From the NCBI RefSeq assembly GCF_022539255.1, contig NZ_JAKZBV010000001.1:2418001-2482000 (forward strand): 64,000 bases of DNA. Reading direction: 5' to 3'. A program made the translations under genes and the position numbers. This document shows positions 7,673-19,289 of this stretch, piece by piece. Numbering within the stretch: position 1 is the first letter of the stretch; each line of letters begins with the position of its first letter. Below the pieces are notes generated by a model. That model saw only the letters and a list, made by a program, of their open reading frames with translations, made no database searches and had not been told where the DNA came from. Source of the DNA: Sinomonas terrae (GTDB lineage Bacteria > Actinomycetota > Actinomycetes > Actinomycetales > Micrococcaceae).

Positions 7673-9214
7673 TCACACTTCATGGAAGCGGCCCGCGGTC
7701 AGGACGAGACCGCGGTCAGCTTGCCGGCGCGCCCAGGTGAGGGCGTGAGTCGAGAGCACGACGGCGGCTCCTCCTTCCGCTGCGCGCCGCACCGCGGCTT
7801 CGAGCCGCGCGAGCCCGAAGCGGTCAAGGCCAACGGTCGGTTCGTCGAGGAGCAGGACGCGCGGACGCCGCGCAAGCACCGTTGCGAGGGCGAGGAGCCG
7901 TTGCTCGGACATCGAGAGCTCGTAAGGGTGTGCGTCCGCGTGACGAATGAGGCCGACGGACTCGAGCGCGGCGAGCGCTCGAGTCCGAGCCTCGCCTCGG
8001 GAAGCTCCAAGGAAACCTCTTCGCCCGGAGAGCCCGAACGCAACCTCACGGACGGCGGTGCGCTCGAAGAGCTGGTCGCGCGGTTCTTGGAACAGGGTGC
8101 CGACGGTTCCCGCAACGCGGCCTGCGGGCTCGGCAAGGATGTCAACGCCCTCGATGCGGACCACGCCTCGCTGGGGCCTGAGGAGGCCCGCGAGATGCCT
8201 CAGGGACGTGGACTTGCCAGCTCCGTTCGGTCCGGTGAGAGCAACCACCTCGCCCGGGAGGACTGCCAAGCTGGCCTCATCGAGCACCCGTGTGCCGGGC
8301 GCGAACGCATGACGGCGCCGACCGGCGCGCCCCGCCTCGGGGTACGCGAACGTCACGCGGTCAAGTTCGGCGAGCGGTGTGGAAGCCGCGAGGCCCTCGC
8401 CCACGGACCGCGGGTTTTCCGCAGTGCCGGAATCGTCGCGCAGCACTCCAGAGGCGGCGAATGCGGCATCGGCTTCCACCTCGGCCCGTGGCCCTTCCGC
8501 GGCCACGGCGCCTCCTTCGAGCAGCAACCAACGCTCGGCCGCTCGCGCAATCGGGTCCGCCGCCGCTGTGAAGACAACCACTGCCGCCCCGGAGGCCCGA
8601 AGCGCGCCAATGAGCCGCGACAGGGCAGCGAAGCCCTCGGCGTCAAGGGAAGCACTTGGCTCATCGAGCAATACGACGCCCGGTCGCCCGACGAGCGCGC
8701 ACGCGATGGCGAGGCGCCTTTGCTCTCCCCCAGAGAGCCGGCCGGGGTCCCGCTGCAGGAACTCGCCGAGTCCGACGGCGCGCGCTGCCGAGTCGACCTG
8801 CTCGAGCATCTCGGCCCGGGGCGTGCCGCGCTGCTCGAGCGCAAACGCGAGTTCCTCCCCCACCGTGGCGGCCGCCCCCGTCAAGAGGTCCGCCGCGCGC
8901 TGCGGCACGTATGCCACGTGCTGTCCCCATGCCCCGAGTCGCAGCCGCGGATCTTCCGGTGAGCCGTGGAAGTCGAGCCGCTCGGCCGCTCCGCCACGGG
9001 CCAACTCGAGCGTGCCGTTGAGCCGGCCGTGGCCACCCGCGAGTGCCCAGCCCGCGAGCACCTTCGCAAGCATCGACTTGCCGCTGCCCGAGGCGCCGAG
9101 GACGGCTGTCAGCGAGCCGGGGACGAGCTCAAGTCGCACGTCTCGCAACAGGGGCTTGCCGCCGTCGTCGTACGTGAAGCTGCGGACGTGAGCCGCCAAG
9201 ACGAAGCCGCTCAC
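7673..9214 (-). CDS. ECF transporter ATPase, fused A1-A2 (two ABC domains in one chain)
   Basis: A 513-aa protein with two ABC ATPase domains, the energising module of an energy-coupling factor importer. Domain 1 has Walker A GASGSGKS (40-47), signature LSGGE (160-164) and Walker B LLDEPSASLD. Domain 2 has Walker A GPNGAGKS (328-335), signature LSMSE (433-437) and Walker B VLLLDEP. Oddities: domain 1 has Ala (FTAAADP, residue 216) where the switch His belongs, while domain 2 keeps it (LSTHAL) but has the altered signature. GTG 9214 is chosen because it overlaps the TGA of the upstream ecfT gene; the open frame extends to 9298 inside ecfT with an Arg-rich stretch that is not credible. Confidence 0.9.
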   Translation of the reverse strand: MSGFVLAAHVRSFTYDDGGKPLLRDVRLELVPGSLTAVLGASGSGKSMLAKVLAGWALAGGHGRLNGTLELARGGAAERLDFHGSPEDPRLRLGAWGQHVAYVPQRAADLLTGAAATVGEELAFALEQRGTPRAEMLEQVDSAARAVGLGEFLQRDPGRLSGGEQRRLAIACALVGRPGVVLLDEPSASLDAEGFAALSRLIGALRASGAAVVVFTAAADPIARAAERWLLLEGGAVAAEGPRAEVEADAAFAASGVLRDDSGTAENPRSVGEGLAASTPLAELDRVTFAYPEAGRAGRRRHAFAPGTRVLDEASLAVLPGEVVALTGPNGAGKSTSLRHLAGLLRPQRGVVRIEGVDILAEPAGRVAGTVGTLFQEPRDQLFERTAVREVAFGLSGRRGFLGASRGEARTRALAALESVGLIRHADAHPYELSMSEQRLLALATVLARRPRVLLLDEPTVGLDRFGLARLEAAVRRAAEGGAAVVLSTHALTWARRQADRGLVLTAGRFHEV

Positions 9215-10029
9215 CGCGCTGCCCCGGTCAGGACGCCGGCGACGGCGGGAACGACGACGGACGCCACAAGGACGACGCTCGCGCTGGCCAGAGTCCAACG
9301 AAGGACCCGCTGCGTGCGCGAGTCTGGCTCATCCACGTACGAGGTGCGTCGGCCAGGAAGCGCGTATCCCCTTGCCTCCAGGGCGGCAGCGCGCTCCCCC
9401 GCCTCGTCGACTAGTTGCAGGACAAGAGGCACGACCTGCATGCGTGCGGCGAGCAATCGCCCCGCGGGGCCATTCCGTACGACCAATCCCCGGGCTTCCT
9501 GGGCCTCTCGGATCCGCTGAAGCCGCTCGGCGACGGTCGCTGCGAGTCCGAGCGCAGAAGCGAGAACGTAGCCGAGCTGCGCTGGCGCGCCTCTGCGGAC
9601 GAGGGCGGCACGCAGGGTGGGGACGCTGACCCACAGCGAGAAGGCCAGCATGACGACGACGAGCGATGCCGTGCGGAGGACGAAGGCCCCTGCGTAGGTG
9701 AGCCCCTCCGACGTCACGCGCGCGGGACCGAACGCGAGGAGGACGGTGCGGCCTTCGGGGAAGAACAGCCCATGGATTACGAGCGCCCAGAGGGCAAAAG
9801 GGACGACGACGATCGAAGCCGCCGCGACGACCCGCCGCAGGATTCCGCCCATCGCGGCAGCCAAGAGAGCCGCGGCGAGCACGGCGGCCCATACGCCCCA
9901 CGAGGCCCACGCGAGGCACGCGACCGCCCCTGACCCGGCGAGCACGAGCCCGGTGAGGGGATTGAGGCGGCCCGTTCTCGCGCTCGTGGTGAATGCGTGG
10001 TCAGCCAGGCCGGTTTCGGGGCGGCTCAC
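9211..10029 (-). CDS. ecfT: ECF transporter transmembrane T component
   Basis: A 272-aa integral membrane protein of the EcfT/CbiQ family, which couples the ATPases to the substrate-binding S protein. There are about five to six hydrophobic segments, and two copies of the diagnostic Ala-Arg-Gly coupling motif (EAQEARG and ALEARG, near residues 173 and 217) in the cytoplasmic helices that contact the ATPase. It starts at GTG 10029, one base after the stop of the S-component gene, and its own stop overlaps the GTG of the ATPase gene. Tight packing indicates one transcript for all three subunits. Confidence 0.9.
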   Translation of the reverse strand: MSRPETGLADHAFTTSARTGRLNPLTGLVLAGSGAVACLAWASWGVWAAVLAAALLAAAMGGILRRVVAAASIVVVPFALWALVIHGLFFPEGRTVLLAFGPARVTSEGLTYAGAFVLRTASLVVVMLAFSLWVSVPTLRAALVRRGAPAQLGYVLASALGLAATVAERLQRIREAQEARGLVVRNGPAGRLLAARMQVVPLVLQLVDEAGERAAALEARGYALPGRRTSYVDEPDSRTQRVLRWTLASASVVLVASVVVPAVAGVLTGAAR

Positions 10030-10030
10030 C

Positions 10031-10870
10031 TCATGCGGCCGGGGCAGCCTCGCCGTCCGCGTGCCGGGCGGCGGTCTGCTTGGCTCCCGCGAGCACCCGG
10101 TGGCGCCTCACGAACTCGAAGCGCTGGGTGCTGCGGCGCGGCAGGGCGTAGGCGAGCGCGGCGGCGACCGAGAAAGTCACGAGCTTGTCCGGGAGATCGG
10201 AGGTGAAGGCTCCCGTCGTCACCGACTGGACGAGGTTCTGGCCCGCCGCGCGGAAGAGCGCGATGACGGCACCCGTGGCGCCCGTAGCGGTTCCGCCGAA
10301 GACGATGACGGCGATAGGGGCCGCGATGGCCGCCGCGACAAAGCCCGTGATGAGCCCCGCGACCGGCACGAGGTAGAAGCGTCGAACGACGCCGAGCCGC
10401 GCCGCGAGGCCGGCGAGGGCGCCGATCGCGGCCGCTCCCGCGGCGAACGGGAGCACGGTGGGATTGAAGAACGACCAGACGAGCGTGCTCAGCAGCCCCG
10501 TTGCGGCGCCCGCAGCCGAACCCGCGAGGAAGCCGACGAGCACCGTTCCGATCGAGTCGAGGTAGATCGGGATGAGGGTGCTGCCGACGAACTGGCCGAG
10601 CACGATGTTGAGCACGAGCGCGACGGGGATGAGCGCAAGCGTGGTGGTCGGCAGGGACGGGAGGATGCCGGCGAAGAGCAGCACCATGGCGATGCCGAAG
10701 CCGGTGAGCGCGACAAGTGCCCCTGCCGCCGTCGGGCCGTTGGCGACGTCGGCGGGCTGGGACACGATGAGGAAGGCGTAGGTCGCGGCGACGGCCACGG
10801 CGCCGAGGACGGTGAGCGTGGTCCTCAGGGGCGAGCGGCGTGGCGCCTCGACCGTCAGGGGATGCGACAT
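10031..10870 (-). CDS. ECF transporter S component, probably nucleoside or base specific
   Basis: A 279-aa membrane protein with about six transmembrane helices, the size and topology of an ECF substrate-specificity subunit. A charged N-terminus is followed by a first helix (TVLGAVAVAATYAFLIV), a GTVLVGFLAGSAAGAATGLL helix typical of S proteins and an Arg-rich C-terminal tail. Directly upstream in the same direction (82 bp away) is a nucleoside hydrolase, and T and A subunits follow with no gap. The substrate is therefore inferred to be a nucleoside or a related compound; the sequence alone does not show it. Confidence 0.8.
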   Translation of the reverse strand: MSHPLTVEAPRRSPLRTTLTVLGAVAVAATYAFLIVSQPADVANGPTAAGALVALTGFGIAMVLLFAGILPSLPTTTLALIPVALVLNIVLGQFVGSTLIPIYLDSIGTVLVGFLAGSAAGAATGLLSTLVWSFFNPTVLPFAAGAAAIGALAGLAARLGVVRRFYLVPVAGLITGFVAAAIAAPIAVIVFGGTATGATGAVIALFRAAGQNLVQSVTTGAFTSDLPDKLVTFSVAAALAYALPRRSTQRFEFVRRHRVLAGAKQTAARHADGEAAPAA

Positions 10871-10952
10871 GGGGGCGCGTTCCTTCGGTTGGGAGTTGCT
10901 GGATGATTGATTCGCCTATGTCACCTCGGCGATCCCGCCTGCACGGGAACCC

Positions 10953-12026
10953 TCAAAAGTCTAGCCCAGCCGCGAGCCCAGCCACCGCCGTCACGAGCTC
11001 CTCGAACGCCTCGTCCGGCTGGTTGCCCCACACGATCCGCGCGTTCGGTGGCTCGCCCCACAGGCCCCTGTAGTCCGCGATGGTCGTGCCGAGGAGCCGT
11101 GGGGCGCTGGTCTCGACATGGACCGTGGCCGTCCGGGTCGAGAAATTGGCAGTCCCAGCCGCGACGCTCGCTGCGAAGTAGTCGTGGACGTGGGCAACGT
11201 AGCCCTGGTCGTAGTCCCGATGGAACTCGAAGTAGAACCGGAGCATGTCGCTCAGATGGCGCACGAGCGGATTCGAGGCCCGGCTTCGCAGTCCCAAGGC
11301 GTGCCCCGGATCCACCAGTTCGGGCTCCGCGCATCCAGCAGCCCTCGCCAGCGCTGCAACATGCTCCGGCCGCATCTCGATGCGCTCGGTCGTCTCGAGA
11401 GCGCACACGATCGGCAATCGCTCCTCAGGCTGCCCGGCGAAGGCCCTGAACACTTCGGCGGCGGCCTCGGGGTCGACGTGGGTGTTCCACTCGGCTGTGG
11501 GCGTCGTGTTGCCTTGGTAGTAGTAGGCGCCGCCCATGATGACGACGCCGCGCAGGAGTTCCGGGAGCTTGGGCTCGGCGCGAAGGGCGAGAGCGAAGTT
11601 CGTCAGGGGCGCCGTCAGGAGCGCTGTGAGCTCTCCTGGACGGGCGCGAGCAGCTTCTACCCATAGCTCGACGGCGTCGCGTTGCTCGGTGCCGCGGCTC
11701 GGCACCGGTAGCTCCGCGTAGCCGATGCCTTGGGGACCGTGCGTTTCAGGGGTCGTGACGAGGGGGATGCCCAGAGGCGCTCGCGCGCCGATGGCAACCG
11801 GAACGTCCGACCGCCCGCAGAGGTCGAGTAGCGCGAGGTTGTTCCGTGCCACCTGCTCAGCGTCGACATTCCCCGGGGTGCTGGTCAAGCCGACGAGTTC
11901 GACGTGTGGCTGGCTGCACAGGTAGACGAGCGCTAGCGCGTCGTCGATGCCCGTGTCGCAGTCCATGAGGATGGACACGGGCTCCCGACGCGCATCGTGC
12001 ATCACGGGGCGGGATGCGTCATGCAT
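10953..12026 (-). CDS. Nucleoside hydrolase
   Basis: A 357-aa inosine/uridine-preferring-type nucleoside hydrolase, which splits the N-glycosidic bond of ribonucleosides to base and ribose. The calcium-binding aspartate cluster is visible as MDCDTGIDDA (D22, D24, D28, D29), with Thr in place of the usual Pro, and a HVDPEAAAEVF block occurs later. The N-terminus repeats the tetrapeptide MHDA (residues 1-4 and 9-12); the second ATG is a possible alternative start. It lies 82 bp upstream of an ECF S-component gene and 23 bp downstream of an aldo/keto reductase, all minus strand, which suggests uptake followed by cytosolic cleavage. Confidence 0.9.
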   Translation of the reverse strand: MHDASRPVMHDARREPVSILMDCDTGIDDALALVYLCSQPHVELVGLTSTPGNVDAEQVARNNLALLDLCGRSDVPVAIGARAPLGIPLVTTPETHGPQGIGYAELPVPSRGTEQRDAVELWVEAARARPGELTALLTAPLTNFALALRAEPKLPELLRGVVIMGGAYYYQGNTTPTAEWNTHVDPEAAAEVFRAFAGQPEERLPIVCALETTERIEMRPEHVAALARAAGCAEPELVDPGHALGLRSRASNPLVRHLSDMLRFYFEFHRDYDQGYVAHVHDYFAASVAAGTANFSTRTATVHVETSAPRLLGTTIADYRGLWGEPPNARIVWGNQPDEAFEELVTAVAGLAAGLDF

Positions 12027-12049
12027 TGGTGCTTGGGTGCCTGCCGCCC

Positions 12050-13027
12050 TTAGAAGAGCGCGACCTTCGGCGTGCGCGGGAAGATCTCGTCGAGTTCCGC
12101 GAGGTCCTCGGCACTCGGCTGCCAGGAGGCGGCCTCGGCGTTCTCGCGGATCTGATCGGGCTTGGTCGCGCCGGCGATCACGCTCGCGACCGACGGCTGG
12201 GCTGCGAGCCAGGAGAACGCGACCTGGAGTTCAGTGAGCCCTCGTTCCTCGGCAAACGCGGAGAACCTGTCGAGCTGGTCCCAGTCCGCGTCGTGGACGA
12301 GATTGGTCCGAGTGTGCGAGAGCCGCGAGCCCTCGGGCGCGCTGCCGCGTGAGTACTTGCCCGTAAGCAGGCCGTTCGCGAGCGGGAAGTAGGGCAGCAC
12401 CCCGAGGCCATAGGCCTCCGCCGCCTGCGTCACCTCGAGCTCAGCGCGGCGGTCAAGGAGGTTGTAGTGGTTCTGGCTGGACACGAAGGGGGTGTAGCCG
12501 CCGATGCGAGCGGCGAACTCGGCCTCGGCGATCTGCCAGCCGGCGCGGTTCGAGTGGCCGATGTACCGGACCTTCCCCTCGTGCACGAGGTCGTCGAGCG
12601 CCGAGAGCGTCTCCTCGATCGGCGTCTCCGGGTCCGGGGTGTGGAACTGGTAAAGGTCGATCCAGTCCGTGTCGAGCCGTCGAAGGGACGCCTCGACAGC
12701 CTGCTTGATGTAGCGCCGCGAGCCACGGGCCCCGAAGTCCTTGCCGTTCGCACCGTGCATGTCCATGCCGAACTTGGTGGCGACGACGACGTCGTCCCGC
12801 TTTCCCTTGAGCGCCCGACCGAGCATCTCCTCGCTCAGCCCAGGCGTCTTGCCATACACGTCAGCGACGTCGAACAGCGTGATGCCAGCGTCGACGGCAG
12901 CGTGAACCACCGCGTCGGTGCCCTCCTGCGTCTCGGTCGGAGTGTTGGCACGGCCCAGGTTGTTGCAACCCAGACCGACGGTAGAGACGGTGAGGCCCGA
13001 ACGGCCAAGACGGCGGTAGTCAGTCAT
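12050..13027 (-). CDS. Aldo/keto reductase
   Basis: A 325-aa NADPH-dependent aldo/keto reductase of the (beta/alpha)8 superfamily, in the YajO/potassium-channel-beta-like branch. The catalytic tetrad can be placed: Asp and Tyr in DVADVYGKTPGLSEE, Lys in VATKFGM and His in YIGHSN. The C-terminal SVIAGATKPDQIRENAEA segment is the usual cofactor-binding end. It is followed after 23 bp by nucleoside hydrolase, so the two may be cotranscribed. The substrate is unknown; a role for the sugar released by the hydrolase is possible but only guilt by association. Confidence 0.88.
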   Translation of the reverse strand: MTDYRRLGRSGLTVSTVGLGCNNLGRANTPTETQEGTDAVVHAAVDAGITLFDVADVYGKTPGLSEEMLGRALKGKRDDVVVATKFGMDMHGANGKDFGARGSRRYIKQAVEASLRRLDTDWIDLYQFHTPDPETPIEETLSALDDLVHEGKVRYIGHSNRAGWQIAEAEFAARIGGYTPFVSSQNHYNLLDRRAELEVTQAAEAYGLGVLPYFPLANGLLTGKYSRGSAPEGSRLSHTRTNLVHDADWDQLDRFSAFAEERGLTELQVAFSWLAAQPSVASVIAGATKPDQIRENAEAASWQPSAEDLAELDEIFPRTPKVALF

Positions 13028-13106
13028 AGCGCCAGCCTACTCGTGCCGGGTCACACGACCGCCAGCTGGGAAGACGCCGTCCGGAGCTTGCGAGACGGCA
13101 TTTGAG

Positions 13107-13664
13107 CTAGAGCGAGAAGCTGCGGATTCCGGCGGGAGCGTGCTTGAGCTTGAACTCCTCGGGGGCATCCGCCTTCGCAACGGCGATCGAGAGCTTGGTG
13201 AAGTCGCTCGTGTTCTCACGCAGGCAGGTCTTGATGGCCGCCACGGCCTTCCCAGCGTCGACCGTGCGCATGAAAATCGTCAGGCGTCCCGACTCGATCG
13301 CGCTCTCCTCGACCGTCCCGAGTCCCCGCCACGCAAGGTGCCCGGTGAGCGCGCGCACCGCCTGCCGCTCAAGGAAGCGGTCGCGTTCCGTCCCCGCCTG
13401 GCTCTTGAGGGCGAACTGAGCCGCGACGCGGTCCTGCTCCGCCTCGGGGACCTCCGCGAAGCCGTCTTCCTCGCACTGGGTCGCGAAGGCGGCGAGAAGA
13501 CTCTCGGCCGCGGCAGCGTCGACGTCGTTCGTTTCCTGGGTCGTCGAGACGTGACCCACGACGCCGTGGTTCACGACGAACTGGGCGGCCTCGTCGTCGT
13601 GCCATGCCTCCCGGAATTCGAGCGTGCCGTCGTCCCGGGTGCGGTAGACGCGCAGGAAACTCAT
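13107..13664 (-). CDS. Conserved hypothetical protein, 185 aa, family not recognised
   Basis: A soluble, acidic protein starting MSFLRVYRTRDDGTLEFREAW. The first 40 residues resemble a small beta domain (WGR-like short strands with aromatic residues), followed by a helical middle and a C-terminal alpha/beta part (RLTIFMRTVDAGKAVAAIKTCL). I cannot name the family. ATG 13664 is preceded by AGGA and overlaps the TGA of the DUF402 gene (ATGA), so dxs, DUF402 and this gene form one tightly overlapped run. The coupling is the best clue to a shared regulation, not to function. Confidence 0.75.
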   Translation of the reverse strand: MSFLRVYRTRDDGTLEFREAWHDDEAAQFVVNHGVVGHVSTTQETNDVDAAAAESLLAAFATQCEEDGFAEVPEAEQDRVAAQFALKSQAGTERDRFLERQAVRALTGHLAWRGLGTVEESAIESGRLTIFMRTVDAGKAVAAIKTCLRENTSDFTKLSIAVAKADAPEEFKLKHAPAGIRSFSL

Positions 13665-14257
13665 GTGAAGTCCTTTCTTCCTTGGGCGAGCCATACGTCG
13701 GCGATTCCGCTGAACGGTCCCAGACGATCGTGCACGAGCTCGACAAGCTGCGCACACTGGGCTCTCACTGCCCGGACGAGCTCGTCCGGGTAGGCCATGC
13801 TCGCACGGTGCTCCTCGAACTCGTCCTCGTCGTCGACGAACACGCCCCGGCCGGCGGCACGGATCACGTCGAGGTCCATGTCGATCATGTGAAACTCAAC
13901 GGTCCCGTCGGGGTCCTGTCGGATCCGCCGCCAGGAGAGGTCCCACGCGAGATCCACGTAGACGCGGAACTCGCCGGGGTTGAAGTCGTCGTAGAACGTC
14001 GCGGCGTAGCCTCCGTCGCGCGGTACAAGCAGCACGGCGTCTGTGAGCGTGTAGAGCGCCATGCCCGGCCGCGAGATGAATTCCCCGCGCCCCTGGTACA
14101 TCCACCAGCCGTGTTCGTCCTCGCCGAGGTGGACTCCGGGAACAACCCAGTGCGCCCCGCCGTCCCACTTGCGGTTGCGGGCGACGACGAGATCACCCGG
14201 GCGCGGAAGGTCCGCTGGGCTGTGGTCCGCGAAGGGGGCGGCTGACCCGAGGGTCAC
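13661..14257 (-). CDS. DUF402 family protein (probable nucleotide phosphatase fold)
   Basis: A 198-aa DUF402 protein. Members with known activity hydrolyse nucleoside di/triphosphates using an acidic metal site and a barrel fold. The matching acidic residues are in YVDLAWD, MIDMDLDVI and VDDEDEFEEH (last third of the protein). GTG 14257 is chosen because it overlaps the TGA of dxs as GTGA; upstream codons in this frame lie inside dxs and are Arg-rich. Its own TGA overlaps the next ATG. Whether it is catalytic, and on what nucleotide, is inference. Confidence 0.82.
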   Translation of the reverse strand: MTLGSAAPFADHSPADLPRPGDLVVARNRKWDGGAHWVVPGVHLGEDEHGWWMYQGRGEFISRPGMALYTLTDAVLLVPRDGGYAATFYDDFNPGEFRVYVDLAWDLSWRRIRQDPDGTVEFHMIDMDLDVIRAAGRGVFVDDEDEFEEHRASMAYPDELVRAVRAQCAQLVELVHDRLGPFSGIADVWLAQGRKDFT

Positions 14258-16230
14258 AGCTTGGGAAGGCTGCCGGTTGCTGGCGCCGGCTGCCCCGGCA
14301 GGGGGCGTGCGAACGGCACCTTCATGCCGAGAACCTGGGCGACGACGTCGTGCGCGATCTGCTGGGCAGTCAGGCCGACCTGGGCGAGGACCTCGGATCG
14401 TGTTCCGTGGTCGAGGAACTCGACGGGCAGGCCGACCTCGTTGAGCGCTGTGTCGACGCCGACGGCCCTCATCTCCTGCCGGATCCGCGATCCGACTCCG
14501 CCGGCCCGCACGCCGTCCTCGAGGCACACGACGATCCGGTGCTGCGCAGCCAAGCGGATGACGCTCTTCGGCACCGGCAGGACCCACCGCGGGTCCACGA
14601 CCGTCGAACTGATCCCCTGGTGGTCGAGCCGCTCGGCGACGTCGAGCGCGAGATCGCTCATGGCGCCGACCGCGACGAGGAGCACATCGCCGCCCTTGCC
14701 TCGCTTGGTCCCGGTGCGGCGCAGCACGTCGACGCCGTCAGCGAGGCGCTCGACGGCTTCGGTCTCCGGCCCGACGCTCCCCTTCGAGAACCGCACGACG
14801 GTCGGCGCGTCGGAGACGGCGATCGCTTCCCGCAACTCCTCCCGAAGCCTCGTGGCGTCCCGCGGCGCAGCGAGGTGAAGGCCGGGGACGCTCTGGACGA
14901 GAGCCATATCCCACTGGCCGTGATGGCTGGCGCCGTCTGGGCCGGTGACCCCTGCGCGATCCAGCACGATGGTCACTCCCGCCTTGTGGAGGGCGACGTC
15001 CATGAGCAGTTGGTCGAACGCCCGGTTGAGGAAGGTCGAGTACACGGCCACGACCGGGTGGAGGCCGCCGAAGGCCATGCCCGCAGCGCTCGTCATGGCG
15101 TGCTGCTCGGCGATGCCGACGTCAAACACGCGGTCGGGGTGCCGCTCGGCGAACTTGTGCAGGCCCACCGGGATGAGCATTGCCCCGGTGATGCCGACGA
15201 CGTCGGGCCGCTCGTCCGCGATCGCGGCGATCTCGTCAGCGAACACGCTCGTCCAGGACGCGGCGCCGGCTGACGCCAGGGGCACGCCCGTCAGAGGATC
15301 GATGACGCCGACCGCGTGGAACTGGTCCGCCTCGTCCGCCCGCGCGGGCGCATAGCCGCGGCCCTTCTCGGTCATAGCGTGGACGATCACGGGCCCGGCG
15401 AAGTGCTTCGCCGCAGTGAGGGCATTCTCGAGGGCCCTCTCGTCATGCCCGTCGACCGGGCCGAGATACTTGAGGCCGAGGTCTTCGAACATGCCCTGCG
15501 GTGCCCACCAGTCCTTGACGCCCTTCTTGGCGGCGTGCAGGCCCTTGTAGGTGAAGCGGCCCATGGGGCCGCCCTCTTGCAGGCGCTTCTTCCAGAAGGC
15601 GAGGGTGCCCTCGTACGCGGGGGCTGCCCGGACGGCGTCGATGGCGGGGCGAAGGGACGCGAGGTAGTCGGCGAAGCCACCCACGGTGGGCGCGTACGAG
15701 CGTCCGTTGTCATTGACGACGATCACGAGCCGGCGGTCCTTGTCGGCCGCGATGTTGTTGAGCGCCTCCCAGGCCATGCCGCCCGTGAGGGCGCCGTCGC
15801 CCACGACGACGACCGTGTGGCGGTCGCCATGGCCGGTCAGCTTGTGGGCTTTGGAGATGCCGTCCGCCCAAGAGAGGGACGACGACGCATGCGAGGACTC
15901 GACGATGTCGTGTTCACTCTCGGCTCGCGACGGGTAGCCGGAGAGGCCCCCCTGCTGGCGGAGCGACGAGAAGTCCTGCCTGCCGGTGATGAGCTTGTGG
16001 ACATAGGACTGGTGCCCCGTGTCGAAGATGATGCTGTCCCGCGGCGAATCGAAGACCCGGTGGAGCGCGAGCGTGAGCTCGACCACCCCCAGATTCGGAC
16101 CCAGATGTCCCCCGGTCTGTGCAACATTGCGGATGAGGAAGCGACGGATCTCGTCGGCCAAATCCGTCAGCTCCTGGGAGGTGAGGCGGTCGAGGTCTTT
16201 CGGTCCGCGGATGCTCTCCAGAATGCCCAA
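14254..16230 (-). CDS. dxs: 1-deoxy-D-xylulose-5-phosphate synthase
   Basis: A 658-aa thiamine-diphosphate enzyme that condenses pyruvate and glyceraldehyde 3-phosphate, the entry step of the MEP isoprenoid pathway. Visible signatures are the substrate-side His in FDTGHQSYVHKL, the ThDP-binding GDGALTGGMAWEALNNIA (GDG...N) and the transketolase pyrimidine domain with VGIAEQHAMTSAAGMA. The length is normal, with a short Pro-rich C-terminal extension. The start is a TTG (16230) preceded by AAGGAG six bases upstream; no ATG/GTG nearby fits as well. It is first in the dxs-DUF402-unknown overlap run. Confidence 0.96.
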   Translation of the reverse strand: MGILESIRGPKDLDRLTSQELTDLADEIRRFLIRNVAQTGGHLGPNLGVVELTLALHRVFDSPRDSIIFDTGHQSYVHKLITGRQDFSSLRQQGGLSGYPSRAESEHDIVESSHASSSLSWADGISKAHKLTGHGDRHTVVVVGDGALTGGMAWEALNNIAADKDRRLVIVVNDNGRSYAPTVGGFADYLASLRPAIDAVRAAPAYEGTLAFWKKRLQEGGPMGRFTYKGLHAAKKGVKDWWAPQGMFEDLGLKYLGPVDGHDERALENALTAAKHFAGPVIVHAMTEKGRGYAPARADEADQFHAVGVIDPLTGVPLASAGAASWTSVFADEIAAIADERPDVVGITGAMLIPVGLHKFAERHPDRVFDVGIAEQHAMTSAAGMAFGGLHPVVAVYSTFLNRAFDQLLMDVALHKAGVTIVLDRAGVTGPDGASHHGQWDMALVQSVPGLHLAAPRDATRLREELREAIAVSDAPTVVRFSKGSVGPETEAVERLADGVDVLRRTGTKRGKGGDVLLVAVGAMSDLALDVAERLDHQGISSTVVDPRWVLPVPKSVIRLAAQHRIVVCLEDGVRAGGVGSRIRQEMRAVGVDTALNEVGLPVEFLDHGTRSEVLAQVGLTAQQIAHDVVAQVLGMKVPFARPLPGQPAPATGSLPKL

Positions 16231-16306
16231 GGGCTACTCCTTGCTCGAAAACTGCTCAACCCACTGTAGCCCCTTCCCCAGCGGGACCCCGGTTCACTCC
16301 GAAACG

Positions 16307-16340
16307 CCCGAGGGCCCCCACAGCCGTGGGGGCCCTCGGG
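16307..16340 (-). terminator. Strong hairpin downstream of acnA
   Basis: A perfect 15-bp GC-rich stem (CCCGAGGGCCCCCAC at 16307-16321, complement at 16326-16340) with the loop AGCC. It lies between the acnA stop (16384) and the dxs start (16230) on the minus strand, so it should end acnA transcription before dxs. There is no clear U-tract, as is common in high-GC Gram-positives. Confidence 0.8.
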
Positions 16341-16383
16341 GTCATGCGGAGGCTGGAGCCTCAACAGTGATGTGTCGAGTGCG

Positions 16384-19233
<2,850 letters not shown>

Positions 19234-19289
19234 TGCACCACTCCTCTCGCAACATTGCCATCTTTGCCGCGCGCAGGGACGGTTGCTAG

